A DNA stretch of 64,000 nt from Candidatus Poribacteria bacterium (GCA_012267415.1 JAAXGN010000029.1:54690-118689); one strand, 5' to 3'. Positions 1-8,613 are shown, numbered from the stretch's first letter. Notes: generated by a model from the letters alone, not told the origin. Numbers and translations: made by a program.

Positions 1-272
1 GTTCCTGTCCACCACTGACTGACTATTAATATGTGTATCTATAAATATGTGTATCTAAAATAAAAACAACAGATTTGCTGTATAGATGATCCTTCAGTTC
101 AAAAGAATGCAAAGCATCATCAGCATACTCCAGCGTCTCGTGAAATGCTAATCCAGACGACTGTTACTCGGCAAACAGGACATTAAAAATAAAGTTGACT
201 TTTCACGCAAATTACCACATAATACTGTATCACTAAATATCGTACATATAGACCTTATCAGAGGAGAAAAAG
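1..272. other. Noncoding leader region upstream of the HicB-like gene
   Basis: No gene is seen here. The stretch is AT-rich. A 14-nt direct repeat AATATGTGTATCTA occurs at 28-41 and 44-57 (16-nt period). A 40-nt segment at 85-124 recurs imperfectly at 722-761, on the other side of the HicB-like gene. A Shine-Dalgarno GAGGAGA lies at 261-267, six bases before the ATG at 273. Confidence 0.6.
85..124 (+). repeat. Left copy of a 40-nt direct repeat flanking the HicB-like gene
   Basis: This 40-nt segment matches 722-761 in the same orientation at 32 of 40 positions by eye. Shared cores include TTCAAAAG and CATCATCAG. The two copies bracket the 318-nt HicB-like gene. They could mark an old insertion or duplication, but no transposase is present. 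Confidence 0.5.
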
Positions 273-590
273 ATGGACAACATTCAAACTGTCAAAATTC
301 ATGATGAAGAAGATGGTGAGATCTATACCGCTAAAATCCAAAAAAATGGTAAAAGGTGGTTGGGATGGATACACGAACATCCCAAGGTGAAGTGTGAAGC
401 AGATACACAAGACGCATTGTTAAAAACCCTCGAAAAGACGCTCTATCAAGTCCTTGAAACAGATTGGCAAGCATGGGATAAACAGTTAGAAGAAGATGTA
501 AAAGCAGGAAAACTCAATTCTACACTGGAACGAGTCAGTGCTGACTTTCATGCAGGTAAGTGTGAGAACTTAACTGTCCTTCTCTCATAA
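273..590 (+). CDS. HicB-like orphan antitoxin-type protein
   Basis: This is a 105-residue soluble protein. Its first 65 residues resemble the HicB/UPF0150 fold: two beta strands (VKIHDEEDGEIYTAKI, then KRWLGWIHEHP) followed by a helix (DTQDALLKTLEKTLYQVL). The C-terminal tail (KAGKLNSTLERVSADFHAGK) has the AGKL...DFHAGK pattern common in small antitoxin-like proteins encoded near toxins. No HicA-type toxin (small, double-stranded RNA binding, catalytic His) is found beside it, so it looks like an orphan. The start is well supported by GAGGAGA six bases upstream. It may be a former toxin-antitoxin member or a regulator acting alone. Family membership is inferred from pattern only. Confidence 0.55.
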   Translation: MDNIQTVKIHDEEDGEIYTAKIQKNGKRWLGWIHEHPKVKCEADTQDALLKTLEKTLYQVLETDWQAWDKQLEEDVKAGKLNSTLERVSADFHAGKCENLTVLLS

Positions 591-721
591 AACATTACAA
601 ACAAATTGAACGTTGTGTCTGAAATCTTGGGACCTATCATATTTCGTAAGTTAGCATGGAATTACCCATTTTCATCCCACCCCAACTCAAATCAGTTTCC
701 CAAAACACAGAACATAACCAT

Positions 722-761
722 CATGATCCTATGATTCAAAAGCATGCAAACCATCATCAGT
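722..761 (+). repeat. Right copy of a 40-nt direct repeat flanking the HicB-like gene
   Basis: Direct partner of 85-124, 32 of 40 positions identical, 132 nt after the stop codon of the HicB-like gene. Confidence 0.5.
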
Positions 762-867
762 CCTTATGTTGATGCCTACATTAATCATGGCTGAAATCTC
801 GGGTGTGTAAATATTTTGTCACTATAATCGGCAATTTAAGAAAATAATTCCGATCTATTAGTGTCCT

Positions 868-895
868 CAGTCCTGTAGGGACGATATGTTTATAG
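868..895 (+). repeat. GACGATATGT repeat, copy 1
   Basis: Core GTAGGGACGATATGT with AGTCCT before it and TTATAG after it. The GTCC(C)-GTA-GGGAC centre is self-complementary. The same unit occurs five more times in this window (916-974, 992-1021, 1042-1072, 11430-11458, 11480-11508), so it is a dispersed element. Confidence 0.75.
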
Positions 896-915
896 ATCAT
901 GATTGAACACCCGTT

Positions 916-974
916 CTTTAGTCCCGACAAATGCCAAACGCGCATTTGGCGTTGATTTGGTAGGGACGATATGT
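916..974 (+). repeat. GACGATATGT repeat, copy 2, interrupted by a 34-nt palindromic insert
   Basis: The usual unit CTTTAGTCCCG-TAGGGACGATATGT is split. Its left part is at 916-926, its right part at 961-974, and 34 nt at 927-960 separate them. The insert is an imperfect palindrome with TGCCAAA/TTTGGCG arms. GTAGGGACGATATGT (960-974) and its exact complement (997-1011) form a 15-bp inverted pair with copy 3. Confidence 0.65.
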
Positions 975-991
975 GCAAAATAAGACAAAAA

Positions 992-1021
992 CATAAACAT
1001 ATCGTCCCTACGGGACTAAAG
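992..1021 (-). repeat. GACGATATGT repeat, copy 3 (inverted)
   Basis: ATAAACATATCGTCCCTACG followed by GGACTAAAG is the reverse complement of the unit at 11480-11508. It pairs with 960-974 to give a long potential hairpin, the arrangement of two REP units in a BIME. Confidence 0.7.
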
Positions 1022-1041
1022 AGGGTTAACCATGCGCTTTC

Positions 1042-1072
1042 TATAAACATATCGTCCCTATGGGACTAAAGA
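1042..1072 (-). repeat. GACGATATGT repeat, copy 4 (inverted)
   Basis: Same inverted unit as copy 3 with one change (CTATGGGAC instead of CTACGGGAC), 20 nt further on. Confidence 0.7.
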
Positions 1073-1248
1073 TATACTCATAACAAATTAATCCTTGTAA
1101 AATGATACATAAGGCAACAAGAATTTTACATGCCAGAGGGAATCCAGGGACAAAAACTTTACACACCCGAAATCTCTTCTTCCTTGAAATCTTTCACAAA
1201 TTAAGGTATAATTCTCACGTTGCTTAACACGGTAGTGGAGGTATAGTT

Positions 1249-1539
1249 TTGCAGTCGACAACGTTCCAATCAGAACAGTTACAGTGTTCAACACCAGAAA
1301 GTGCTACACAGTGGCTCATAAGTTTATTAGACCTATTCGCGGGTATCGTGAATCGGAACGAAGACCTTAGTCGTGTTGTAATTACGGAAACCGAATATCA
1401 ACTTTCAGAAATCATGGACGATTTAATCTATGGTGTCGGTGACGATGAAAATCATCCCTTGTCTGCATCTATGACATTGGTCGGTACTCTTATTAAGCAG
1501 TATGAGGATCAACACTTTCCAAAGTTAGAAACGTGGTAG
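1249..1539 (+). CDS. Small HigA N-terminal-like protein without a DNA-binding domain
   Basis: This 96-residue protein starts at TTG, supported by GGAGGT at 1237-1242 with six bases of spacing. The segment from residue 43 (ETEYQLSEIMDDLI, then LVGTLIKQYEDQHFP) resembles the N-terminal region of HigA-type antitoxins and XRE regulators, where a leading helix pair ends in an LIExYExxHxP motif. The helix-turn-helix that normally follows is absent, because the frame stops soon after HFPKLETW. It may be a truncated regulator or a stand-alone domain. It lies 12 nt before trkA and could be co-transcribed with it. No toxin gene is adjacent. Confidence 0.45.
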   Translation: MQSTTFQSEQLQCSTPESATQWLISLLDLFAGIVNRNEDLSRVVITETEYQLSEIMDDLIYGVGDDENHPLSASMTLVGTLIKQYEDQHFPKLETW

Positions 1540-1551
1540 AATAGTTAAAAT

Positions 1552-2925
1552 ATGAAAGCAATAATCATCGGCGCAGGAGAAGTCGGATTTCACACTGCTA
1601 AACTGTTGACAGCAGAAAATAACGATGTCGTCTTAATTGATGAATCTGAAGAAGCATGTCAACGGGTCAACGAACAGTTAGATTTACAAACGCTCTGCGG
1701 CTCAGGGGCATCACCTGTGCTACTGAAAGATGCAGGTATTAGTGATGCCGAACTTATCATCGCAGTGACCAACAGCGATGAAATCAATATGCTTGCCTGC
1801 CAAATTGCGAATCGTTATGAAGTAGAAACGAAAATTGCACGCGTATCCAATCCAGATTACTTCTCAGATGAAAGCGGATTAACCGCAAACGATTTTGGAA
1901 TTGACCTCCTTGTTAATCCCGAACATTTATGCGTTGAAGAATTTATCCGTCTCTTGAGAACCCCAGAAGCAAGAGAAATCGTCGAGTTTGAAGATGGCAG
2001 AATTCAACTTGCTTCTTTACGCATCAAACCGAACAACCCTTTCGTAGGTAAATCACTTGCAGAATTAGACGCGAATGGCGTAATTTCAGGTGTCCGATTC
2101 GCTGCAATAAAAAGACGCGGTTCTGATAATGTTATTATCCCTAAGGGAGATGACAGGCTGCGACAAGGTGAAGACGTATTTGTCATCGGCAGCACAATTG
2201 CAATAGAACAATTATTCCGTCTTTTCGGTATCATAATTAACACCCATCTTGCCCGTGTCATCATCGTTGGTGCAAGTGTTATCGGAATTGAACTTGCACG
2301 TTCTCTTGAAAGTAATGGAACAGATGTGAAACTGATTGAGACGGACGAGAAACTTGCTGATCTCGCTTCACAAACACTCAGACGGACGACAGTGCTACAC
2401 GGCGATTACTTACAGTTTCAACTGTTGGAAGAGGCGGGTATTGAAGAAGTAAGCGGATTTGTATCGGTAACAGGTGATGATGAAAACGATATAATGGCTT
2501 GCATGACCGCTAAGGAACACGGCGCACAACGTGTTCTGAGTTTAATTCAGCAACCGCGTTATCTTCCGTTACTGGCACGTATCCACCGTTTAGATGGGGC
2601 AGTTAGCAGACACCTGACCGTTGTTAGCAACCTGCTTAGACTTATCCGGCGCGGTAATATTGTCTCTGTTGCTTCTCTCCATGAAATTGATGCGGAAGTG
2701 ATAGAGCTCGTTGCTGGTGTAAATTCGAAGATTGTTCACAAAGAACTCAGTTCATTAAAAGCAAAATTCCCCGAGAATGCCTTTATCGGTGCAATACTCC
2801 GTCGCGAAAATCATATTGTTCCCCACGGCAGCACCGTTATTCAACCCGCTGACCGCGTAATCGTCTTCAGTATGCCAGATGCTATAGCGGTTGTAGAGGA
2901 TATGTTTGCAGCACGGAGAGTGTGA
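1552..2925 (+). CDS. trkA: Trk potassium uptake regulatory subunit TrkA
   Basis: TrkA is the cytoplasmic NAD-binding RCK subunit that gates the TrkH/TrkG potassium channel. The 457 residues hold two RCK units. The first starts with MKAIIIGAGEVGFHTAKLL (GxGxxG dinucleotide fold), with the acidic LIDE end of beta-2. The second starts near residue 230 (ARVIIVGASVIGIELA, then LIETD). Each is followed by a TrkA-C domain (around 140-225 and 370-455). Length and duplicated layout are those of full-length TrkA. trkH lies 92 nt downstream, separated by a GTAG palindrome and an extended -10-like promoter, so trkH may also be transcribed independently. Confidence 0.93.
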   Translation: MKAIIIGAGEVGFHTAKLLTAENNDVVLIDESEEACQRVNEQLDLQTLCGSGASPVLLKDAGISDAELIIAVTNSDEINMLACQIANRYEVETKIARVSNPDYFSDESGLTANDFGIDLLVNPEHLCVEEFIRLLRTPEAREIVEFEDGRIQLASLRIKPNNPFVGKSLAELDANGVISGVRFAAIKRRGSDNVIIPKGDDRLRQGEDVFVIGSTIAIEQLFRLFGIIINTHLARVIIVGASVIGIELARSLESNGTDVKLIETDEKLADLASQTLRRTTVLHGDYLQFQLLEEAGIEEVSGFVSVTGDDENDIMACMTAKEHGAQRVLSLIQQPRYLPLLARIHRLDGAVSRHLTVVSNLLRLIRRGNIVSVASLHEIDAEVIELVAGVNSKIVHKELSSLKAKFPENAFIGAILRRENHIVPHGSTVIQPADRVIVFSMPDAIAVVEDMFAARRV

Positions 2926-2933
2926 TGGTTAAC

Positions 2934-2958
2934 GGCACAATCTAACAGATTGTGCTAC
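2934..2958 (-). repeat. GTAG palindrome, CACAATCT family
   Basis: GCACAATCT-AAC-AGATTGTGC forms a perfect 9-bp hairpin with CTAC on its right; read on the minus strand, GTAG is at the foot of the stem. Near-identical copies occur at 5200, 15998 and 55095. It lies between trkA and trkH. Confidence 0.8.
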
Positions 2959-2984
2959 AATAAAGAGGTATTATCAATTAGAAA

Positions 2985-2993
2985 TGGTATAAT
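2985..2993 (+). promoter_or_regulatory. Extended -10 promoter candidate for trkH
   Basis: TGGTATAAT is an exact match to the extended -10 pattern TGnTATAAT, 25 nt before the trkH ATG. The surrounding AGAAATGGTATA also occurs at 55142 and 60107. No good -35 is evident, as expected for extended -10 promoters. Confidence 0.45.
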
Positions 2994-3017
2994 ATCATCA
3001 GTCCCCGATAACCACCT

Positions 3018-4526
3018 ATGAGTCGAAAACTCGTTTTTCACACGCTTGGAAACCTACTCATCTGTCTTTCCGGCACAATGTTGTTGCCGTTAGGTATTGC
3101 AGCATACTACTATTTTAATCCAGACGCGGGAGAATCTAATCTACCTGCGTTCGTTTACGCTACAATAATAACACTCACTGTCGGTTTGATTCTCCGCTTT
3201 ACAGTAAAACCCCCTGAACCGGATCTCGGTATACGAGAAGGTTTTGCCATAGTAACGTTAGGTTGGGTTGTTGTGGCTCTCTTCGGTTCGTTCCCCTATC
3301 TATTCGCAGATGTTTTTGCAGCAGATAATCGTTCTCCTTTGACAGAATTTGCTTTCTGCTATTTTGAATCTATGTCCGGTTTTTCAACCACCGGAGCCAC
3401 GGTGTTAACAGAAATTGAATCTCTATCCAAGGCAATGCTGTTTTGGCGTAGCTTCAGCCATTGGCTTGGGGGTATGGGGATTGTTGTGCTTGCGGTCGCA
3501 ATCCTCCCGATGCTTGGTGTTGGCGGCATGCAGCTATTTCGCGCAGAAGCACCTGGACCACAAACAGACAGACTCACGCCGCGTATTGCACAGACAGCAA
3601 AATTGCTGTGGGGTGTCTATATCCTGCTATCAGCTGTTGAAACGGTTCTACTTCTGTTTGGTGGCATGACTCTCTTTGATGCGCTGTGCCATACATTTGG
3701 TACGATGGCAACGGGTGGATTCTCAACCAAAAACGACAGCATAGCACATTTCAATAGTGTCTATATTGAAACGGTTATCACTGTTTTTATGTTTATTGCG
3801 GGGACTAACTTTGCTCTACACTATCGTGCACTTCGGGGTGATGTTAAGGGGTACTTTAAAGACACGGAATTCAGATTCTATTGTGTGGTGATCCTCATCA
3901 GCATTCTTCTTGTATCTTGGAACATTTTCAGGTTTGAACACATTGATGAAAAGGTCCCCTACGATTCGGTCTGGGATTCAATCCGTCATGGAGCATTCCA
4001 AGTTCTATCTATCACGACAACAACAGGCTATGGCACAGCTGATTTTGAAATGTGGCCCGCCCTATCGCAATTTATCTTAGTAACCCTCATGTTCTATGGG
4101 GGTTGTGCTGGGTCAACAGGTGGTGGTATGAAACAACTTCGCTTCCTACTGCTAATTAAACAGAGCGGCGCAGAAATCAAAAGACTTATCTTTCCACATG
4201 CTGTGCTGCCTGTACGTGTCAATGACAGGGTTGTTCCGTCTGAAGTACTAACACACGTATTGGGTTTCTTCTTCTTTTTTATCGGGATTTTCGCAATCGT
4301 TACATGTATCATGGCGACACTGGGATTGGACTTAATTACCGCTGCAGGGTGCACAATTGCTACGATGGGAAATATCGGTCCAGGCCTGGGTGATGTAGGA
4401 CCTATTGACAATTATGCTGATATTCCCTCTATAGGTAAATTTATCCTAACGTTTTGCATGCTATTGGGACGGCTGGAAATATATACTGTGCTAATTCTCT
4501 TTTCTCCGAATTACTGGAAAAAATAA
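3018..4526 (+). CDS. trkH: Trk potassium channel membrane subunit TrkH
   Basis: TrkH is the ion-conducting membrane subunit of the Trk potassium uptake system and is gated by TrkA. The 502-residue polytopic protein has the four pore-loop filter segments of the SKT superfamily: SGFSTTGATV, MATGGFSTK, TTTTGYGTAD and ATMGNIGPGLGD, each with the filter glycine. The C-terminal LLGRLEIYTVLILF is a family hallmark. Its length is normal. The ATG at 3018 lies 25 nt after an extended -10 motif. It follows trkA, and pdxH begins one base after its stop, so trkH and pdxH are almost certainly co-transcribed. Confidence 0.95.
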   Translation: MSRKLVFHTLGNLLICLSGTMLLPLGIAAYYYFNPDAGESNLPAFVYATIITLTVGLILRFTVKPPEPDLGIREGFAIVTLGWVVVALFGSFPYLFADVFAADNRSPLTEFAFCYFESMSGFSTTGATVLTEIESLSKAMLFWRSFSHWLGGMGIVVLAVAILPMLGVGGMQLFRAEAPGPQTDRLTPRIAQTAKLLWGVYILLSAVETVLLLFGGMTLFDALCHTFGTMATGGFSTKNDSIAHFNSVYIETVITVFMFIAGTNFALHYRALRGDVKGYFKDTEFRFYCVVILISILLVSWNIFRFEHIDEKVPYDSVWDSIRHGAFQVLSITTTTGYGTADFEMWPALSQFILVTLMFYGGCAGSTGGGMKQLRFLLLIKQSGAEIKRLIFPHAVLPVRVNDRVVPSEVLTHVLGFFFFFIGIFAIVTCIMATLGLDLITAAGCTIATMGNIGPGLGDVGPIDNYADIPSIGKFILTFCMLLGRLEIYTVLILFSPNYWKK

Positions 4527-4527
4527 C

Positions 4528-5169
4528 ATGAATACCGACAAACTACGTAGAGAATATCAACAATATGGTGGCTTGACCAAAACCGATGCAGCAGATAATC
4601 CTTTTGATCAATTTGAAAAGTGGTTTAATGATGCTATAGAAGCAAATATTGATCTGCCTGATGCGATGACGTTGGCGACTGCAACCCCTAATGGCATTCC
4701 CTCTGCACGGATGGTTGTCCTCAGAGGTCTTGACAGAAAAGGATTCTGTTTCTATACTGACTATGATAGTCAAAAAGGAAGCGAATTGGCTGCGAATCCG
4801 CACGCCGCTGCAGTTTTCTATTGGCGAGAACTGGATCGACAGGTGCGAATTTCAGGGACAATTGTGAAGATGACTGATACCGAATCTGACGCGTATTTCG
4901 CAAGTCGTCCCAGAGATAGTCAACTTGCAGTATGGACAGAACGTCAAACCGTTGTGATTTCTGGACGAGAACATCTTGAGCAGAACTTCAAGAAGGCGAA
5001 GTTGACTTATGCTGATAAGCACATACCCCGACCTACACATTGGGGAGGATATCGACTCATGCCAACCATGTTTGAGTTTTGGCAGGGAAGTCCAAGTCGG
5101 CTGCATGATAGAATACGTTATACTTTGATAGAGGATGGAAACTGGACGATAGAAACATTATCACCATAA
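4528..5169 (+). CDS. pdxH: Pyridoxine/pyridoxamine 5'-phosphate oxidase
   Basis: PdxH uses FMN and oxygen to oxidise pyridoxine or pyridoxamine 5'-phosphate to pyridoxal 5'-phosphate, the last step of the vitamin B6 salvage route. The 213 residues match the family from the N-terminal LRREYQQYGGLTKTDAADNP through the FMN-binding ARMVVLRGLDRKGFCFYTDY and SQKGSELAANPHAA to the C-terminal RLHDRIRY signature and the WTIETLSP ending. Length is typical. One base separates it from trkH, with no functional link known. Two GTAG palindromes follow its stop codon. Confidence 0.95.
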   Translation: MNTDKLRREYQQYGGLTKTDAADNPFDQFEKWFNDAIEANIDLPDAMTLATATPNGIPSARMVVLRGLDRKGFCFYTDYDSQKGSELAANPHAAAVFYWRELDRQVRISGTIVKMTDTESDAYFASRPRDSQLAVWTERQTVVISGREHLEQNFKKAKLTYADKHIPRPTHWGGYRLMPTMFEFWQGSPSRLHDRIRYTLIEDGNWTIETLSP

Positions 5170-5199
5170 AATCTACTATATAACTCAAGTTGCCACCTT

Positions 5200-5224
5200 G
5201 TAGCACAATCTGTTAGATTGTGCC
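5200..5224 (+). repeat. GTAG palindrome, CACAATCT family
   Basis: GTA followed by GCACAATCT-GTT-AGATTGTGC, a perfect 9-bp hairpin 30 nt after the pdxH stop. It is the same family as 2934, in opposite orientation. No T-tract follows, so it is not a simple terminator. Confidence 0.8.
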
Positions 5225-5228
5225 TGTG

Positions 5229-5254
5229 CAATGCAAACTAACAGTTTGCGCTAC
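5229..5254 (-). repeat. GTAG palindrome, CAAACT family
   Basis: GCAAACT-AAC-AGTTTGC hairpin followed by GCTAC, so GTAG is at the foot on the minus strand. It faces the element at 5200 as an inverted pair (BIME-like). Confidence 0.7.
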
Positions 5255-5315
5255 AAATACTGGCTTATTATCAGCTTAGGTTATATAGACTTTACTATAT
5301 TTGGGAGGAATATTG

Positions 5316-7532
5316 ATGAAAAACTATAGACAAATCTCAATAAGGCATATATCAAAATGGACACCGATGTTGATATGTACAACTCTTATATTTCTTTTTT
5401 GCCTTATGTGTGCATACGGTCAATACAATACGAGCTCTGATGAACTTTCTGATTTAAAGATAGATACCGCTCCTATATTTGAACAACCCCACTCTTTAAG
5501 AACTGATCTTGTAGACTTTACACATAGTATTGAGGAAACTTTTGCCCAAAATGCACAAGAAGCGATCCCCAAACCTAATAACAAGCCAGGCACATGGACA
5601 CAAGTGATGGGTCCACAGAGTGTAGGAACGACAGATTTGTTCGTAACTTCAAAGGGAACAATACTTGCCGCGCTCATCACAGGTATATACAGATTAACAG
5701 ATGAGGGTAATGGATGGGAACGCATTTTTACAGAGTTCCCTACAAATCGTTTTGACAAAATGCCGATGGCAGAATGGGGCGGACAGCTCTATATTGCCCT
5801 TGAACGAGACATACATACATCCAACAATGATGGTTTGACGTGGGACTTTGTTACATATCGTCCGGAAGGTGATACGGTTGGTTTTATCGTCACACAATCA
5901 GGTTTTTATTTAGCCCACAGGAATGGCATTTACAGAAGTTCTCTCGGACCTGGACTACGATGGAACGAGATAAGTTCAGGTTTGGAAGACCAAGAAATAA
6001 AGACTATCTGTGCAATAGGCGATACGCCGTTTGTTGGCACTGATCAAGGTCTTTACCGTCTCAATGGCACAGTCTGGCAACGTCTAAATGCAGAAAACAT
6101 AAAATCGGTCAGCTCAGTTAAAGTCTCTGGCAATTCACTTTATGTAGGAGCGATTCCCGACGATGACGATATGGAATCTATCAAAGATAACTTCAAGAAG
6201 TTATTCAGTAGACCTAACAACATGGAAGATAGAATATTACCCATATCTGCATGGAGAATATATCGATCAGACGATTTAGGAGAAACTTGGAGCAATATTA
6301 CCCCCATTTCCAGTAATTTCCCAGCAGGTATACCTGAAATAGAGTTAATAGTGTTTGGTGAAACAGTATTGGCTATTAGTATGGAATCCTTCCGTTCAAG
6401 AGATGGAGGCAAAACATGGACAAATCTTGGATTGATAAAAGGTATAAGGTTATATTACGATTCTACACTTGTCGCTGTGGATGAAAATAACTTTTTCATG
6501 GGGGGAATGTATCACATCAAACGTACAACAGATGCTGGCACATCTTGGCAGAAACACATGAACGGTATCATCGGCACAGAAATTAGGGATATGGCAGCAT
6601 GTAATAATATACTCTACGCAGACGCAGCACATGAACTGGTTTTTTCCACCGACGGCGGAGAAACGTGGAACCCTGTGCATGTTGATTTCGGTAGAGGCAA
6701 CTCTTATTTTCCGACAAAGTTTACGGTTGTTGACGATACATTGTATGCTCTTGCCGTTGATGGAAACGACTACGTTAGAATATGCCGAGTTTCTGATCAT
6801 CGGGATGAATTAATACCCATTAAGGATATACCACCAATATTAGGAGATTCATTCATTCCAAAAAAAAGCGAGGATCAAGCAGACAAATCCCAAAATAAAT
6901 CAAAATCAGACGATGGATTTGATGAGCGAATGTTACTCATGAATAGACCCAGAATTCATGAGATGATTGTCAACAATAACAAATTTTATCTGGAATTTGA
7001 CCGACTGCTATATCAATGGTCACCCGAAAAGTATGAATGGATAGATATCGGTTTAGAAGCGGGTAACAGTAAATACTATTTTGGATACAATATAGCAATA
7101 TTGGAAGATAATATATATGTCGGAAGACGTGATGATCGACTCTTACATACTGATGATGGGGGAAAAACATGGAATGATATAACATCAGATCTGAATGTCC
7201 GCTCCACAAATACGCATGATATAATATTTATTGGAACAGACATTTATGTTGCTACTGATAGTGGCGTTATGACTTTAGACGATAATGAGAACTGGCGATT
7301 AATATCAGATGTAGCCGGACGAAATATTACCCTGGATTTCTTATGCGAAGGTACAGATAACATATACGGTGTTAGTAGTGACGGTTTGTATCGTTTAGAA
7401 AAGAATAAGCAACAATGGAAACGTATCTCTCAACCACTACCAGATGATGTTCGTCAAATTCTTATCAACGACAATAAGTTCTATGTTCTTACTGAGAGTC
7501 GTGGCATTTTCTCCATGCCAATTAGAAATTAA
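5316..7532 (+). CDS. Secreted Asp-box (BNR/Ycf48-like) beta-propeller protein
   Basis: The frame opens at a TTG at 5301, but GGAGG at 5304-5308 is the Shine-Dalgarno for ATG 5316, giving 738 residues. Residues 1-36 form a signal sequence (basic KNYRQISIRH, then a hydrophobic core to MCAYGQ). The body carries at least six Asp-box motifs (SxDxGxTW type): SNNDGLTWDF, SDDLGETWSN, SRDGGKTWTN, TTDAGTSWQK, STDGGETWNP and TDDGGKTWND. These are typical of sialidase-like and Ycf48/sortilin-like beta-propellers. Sialidase catalytic residues are not apparent. A polar insert of roughly 20 residues (KKSEDQADKSQNKSKSDDG) breaks the propeller. The protein is probably exported; its substrate or partner is unknown. 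Confidence 0.7.
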   Translation: MKNYRQISIRHISKWTPMLICTTLIFLFCLMCAYGQYNTSSDELSDLKIDTAPIFEQPHSLRTDLVDFTHSIEETFAQNAQEAIPKPNNKPGTWTQVMGPQSVGTTDLFVTSKGTILAALITGIYRLTDEGNGWERIFTEFPTNRFDKMPMAEWGGQLYIALERDIHTSNNDGLTWDFVTYRPEGDTVGFIVTQSGFYLAHRNGIYRSSLGPGLRWNEISSGLEDQEIKTICAIGDTPFVGTDQGLYRLNGTVWQRLNAENIKSVSSVKVSGNSLYVGAIPDDDDMESIKDNFKKLFSRPNNMEDRILPISAWRIYRSDDLGETWSNITPISSNFPAGIPEIELIVFGETVLAISMESFRSRDGGKTWTNLGLIKGIRLYYDSTLVAVDENNFFMGGMYHIKRTTDAGTSWQKHMNGIIGTEIRDMAACNNILYADAAHELVFSTDGGETWNPVHVDFGRGNSYFPTKFTVVDDTLYALAVDGNDYVRICRVSDHRDELIPIKDIPPILGDSFIPKKSEDQADKSQNKSKSDDGFDERMLLMNRPRIHEMIVNNNKFYLEFDRLLYQWSPEKYEWIDIGLEAGNSKYYFGYNIAILEDNIYVGRRDDRLLHTDDGGKTWNDITSDLNVRSTNTHDIIFIGTDIYVATDSGVMTLDDNENWRLISDVAGRNITLDFLCEGTDNIYGVSSDGLYRLEKNKQQWKRISQPLPDDVRQILINDNKFYVLTESRGIFSMPIRN

Positions 7533-7579
7533 TATTTCAACTAAATTTGAAAAAAATCGTAATTTATATTGAAAAATAC

Positions 7580-7607
7580 TTGACACTTTTCTCTGAATAT
7601 GTAAAAT
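7580..7607 (+). promoter_or_regulatory. Candidate sigma-70 promoter of the nuo operon
   Basis: TTGACA (7580-7585), a 16-nt spacer, then TAAAAT (7602-7607), in an AT-rich 224-nt gap before nuoA. It would give a leader of about 140 nt. No other good pair was seen in this gap. Confidence 0.5.
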
Positions 7608-7756
7608 TATAAGAACATATTACAAATTTACTTGGAATTTGTACGCAAATCATATAATTAATTGGCAACGTAAGAATTACACCAATACATAAGTATTTTA
7701 CAGGCTGTTATTTTTCAGCTGCTGTTGGATGCTAAAATAGATTAGAGTAAATATTA

Positions 7757-8119
7757 ATGGAATATCTTCCGATAGTATTCTTAGGACTCTTTGCAGTTCT
7801 TTTTGCAGGCGTTAATCTTGGCTTGACTCATCTTCTCGGACCTAAAAAACCCACAAAAGTCAAACTCTCTGTCTACGAATCTGGTGTGCAGCCTGTCGGT
7901 GATGCAAGACAAAGGTTCACTATCCGGTTCGACCTTATAGCGATGCTCTTTATCATCTTTGATATTGAGGTCGTCTTTCTGTATCCGTGGGCGGTGGTCT
8001 TTAAAAGATTCTCAGCCGAAAATGGTATGTTTATTTTAGTTGAGATGCTGGTGTTTATCGGCATTCTCCTTCTGGGTTACATCTATGCTTGGAAAAAAGG
8101 AGGCTTAACATGGGATTAG
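7757..8119 (+). CDS. nuoA: NADH-quinone oxidoreductase subunit A
   Basis: NuoA is a three-helix membrane subunit at the quinone-site end of complex I. The 120-residue protein has the family pattern: an N-terminal helix, the loop [46 protein letters not shown], and a final helix ending [11 protein letters not shown]. The loop contains the conserved ESG and the acidic residues of FDIEVVF. It opens the operon, preceded by a TTGACA/TAAAAT promoter. Its last 10 nt overlap nuoB, indicating translational coupling. Confidence 0.96.
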   Translation: MEYLPIVFLGLFAVLFAGVNLGLTHLLGPKKPTKVKLSVYESGVQPVGDARQRFTIRFDLIAMLFIIFDIEVVFLYPWAVVFKRFSAENGMFILVEMLVFIGILLLGYIYAWKKGGLTWD

Positions 8120-8613
8120 ATTTTGGACTTAGAGCTGACCAAAGCGAAGGCAATTTCGTCACAACCACTATTGATAAAGTCGTGAATTGGGGACGCAAGA
8201 ATTCGCTGTGGCCAATGCCGTTCGGAACCGCTTGCTGCGCAATTGAAATGATGGCAACTTTGGCATCCAAATTTGACCTTTCTCGATTCGGGTCTGAGGC
8301 AATTCGATTCTCACCACGTCAATCTGACCTACTTATCGTCTCAGGCAGAATATCAATCAAAATGATGCCTGTCCTCAAACGCATTTACGACCAAATGCCT
8401 GACCCAAAATGGGTTATATCAATGGGGGCCTGTGCATCCTGTGGAGGCGTTTTTGATACGTATACCTTAATACAAGGTGTTGACCAATTTCTACCCGTTG
8501 ATGTTTATATCCCTGGTTGTCCCCCAAGACCCGAAGATTTGATTGATGCTGTGATGCAAGTGCAACGACAGATACATAAAGGTGAGTTACCCAAAGGTGC
8601 TGAGGTAGCATAA
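8110..8613 (+). CDS. nuoB: NADH-quinone oxidoreductase subunit B (N2 cluster)
   Basis: NuoB carries the terminal [4Fe-4S] cluster N2 that reduces quinone. The frame is open from a TTG at 8089, but AGGAGG at 8098-8103 points to ATG 8110, giving 167 residues. All N2 ligands are visible: tandem cysteines C42-C43 ([10 protein letters not shown]), C108 (MGACASCGG) and C137 (PGCPPRPE). The start overlaps the end of nuoA by 10 nt and the stop shares one base with the nuoC start (TAATG), so A, B and C are tightly coupled. Confidence 0.97.
   Translation: MGLDFGLRADQSEGNFVTTTIDKVVNWGRKNSLWPMPFGTACCAIEMMATLASKFDLSRFGSEAIRFSPRQSDLLIVSGRISIKMMPVLKRIYDQMPDPKWVISMGACASCGGVFDTYTLIQGVDQFLPVDVYIPGCPPRPEDLIDAVMQVQRQIHKGELPKGAEVA

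Larger units (their letters stand above)
591..1248. other. Repeat-rich intergenic region
   Basis: No convincing gene lies in these 658 nt; open frames on the minus strand cross the repeats and have no family resemblance. The region contains the right copy of the 40-nt direct repeat (722-761), then four copies of a roughly 30-nt repeat with core GTAGGGACGATATGT: direct at 868-895 and 916-974 (interrupted), inverted at 992-1021 and 1042-1072. A Shine-Dalgarno for the next gene closes it at 1237-1242. Confidence 0.6.

Noticed and set aside
868..1072. CRISPR array candidate from four spaced repeats
   Set aside because: Copies occur in both orientations, spacers are unequal, one copy is internally split, and the same unit occurs singly elsewhere. 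No cas genes are present.
781..1294. Minus-strand open frames upstream of trkA
   Set aside because: They run through inverted repeats or overlap the 1249-1539 gene, have no ribosome sites and show no domain pattern.
5301..5315. TTG start for the Asp-box protein
   Set aside because: It would place the GGAGG ribosome site inside the gene; ATG 5316 with the signal peptide is the better start.
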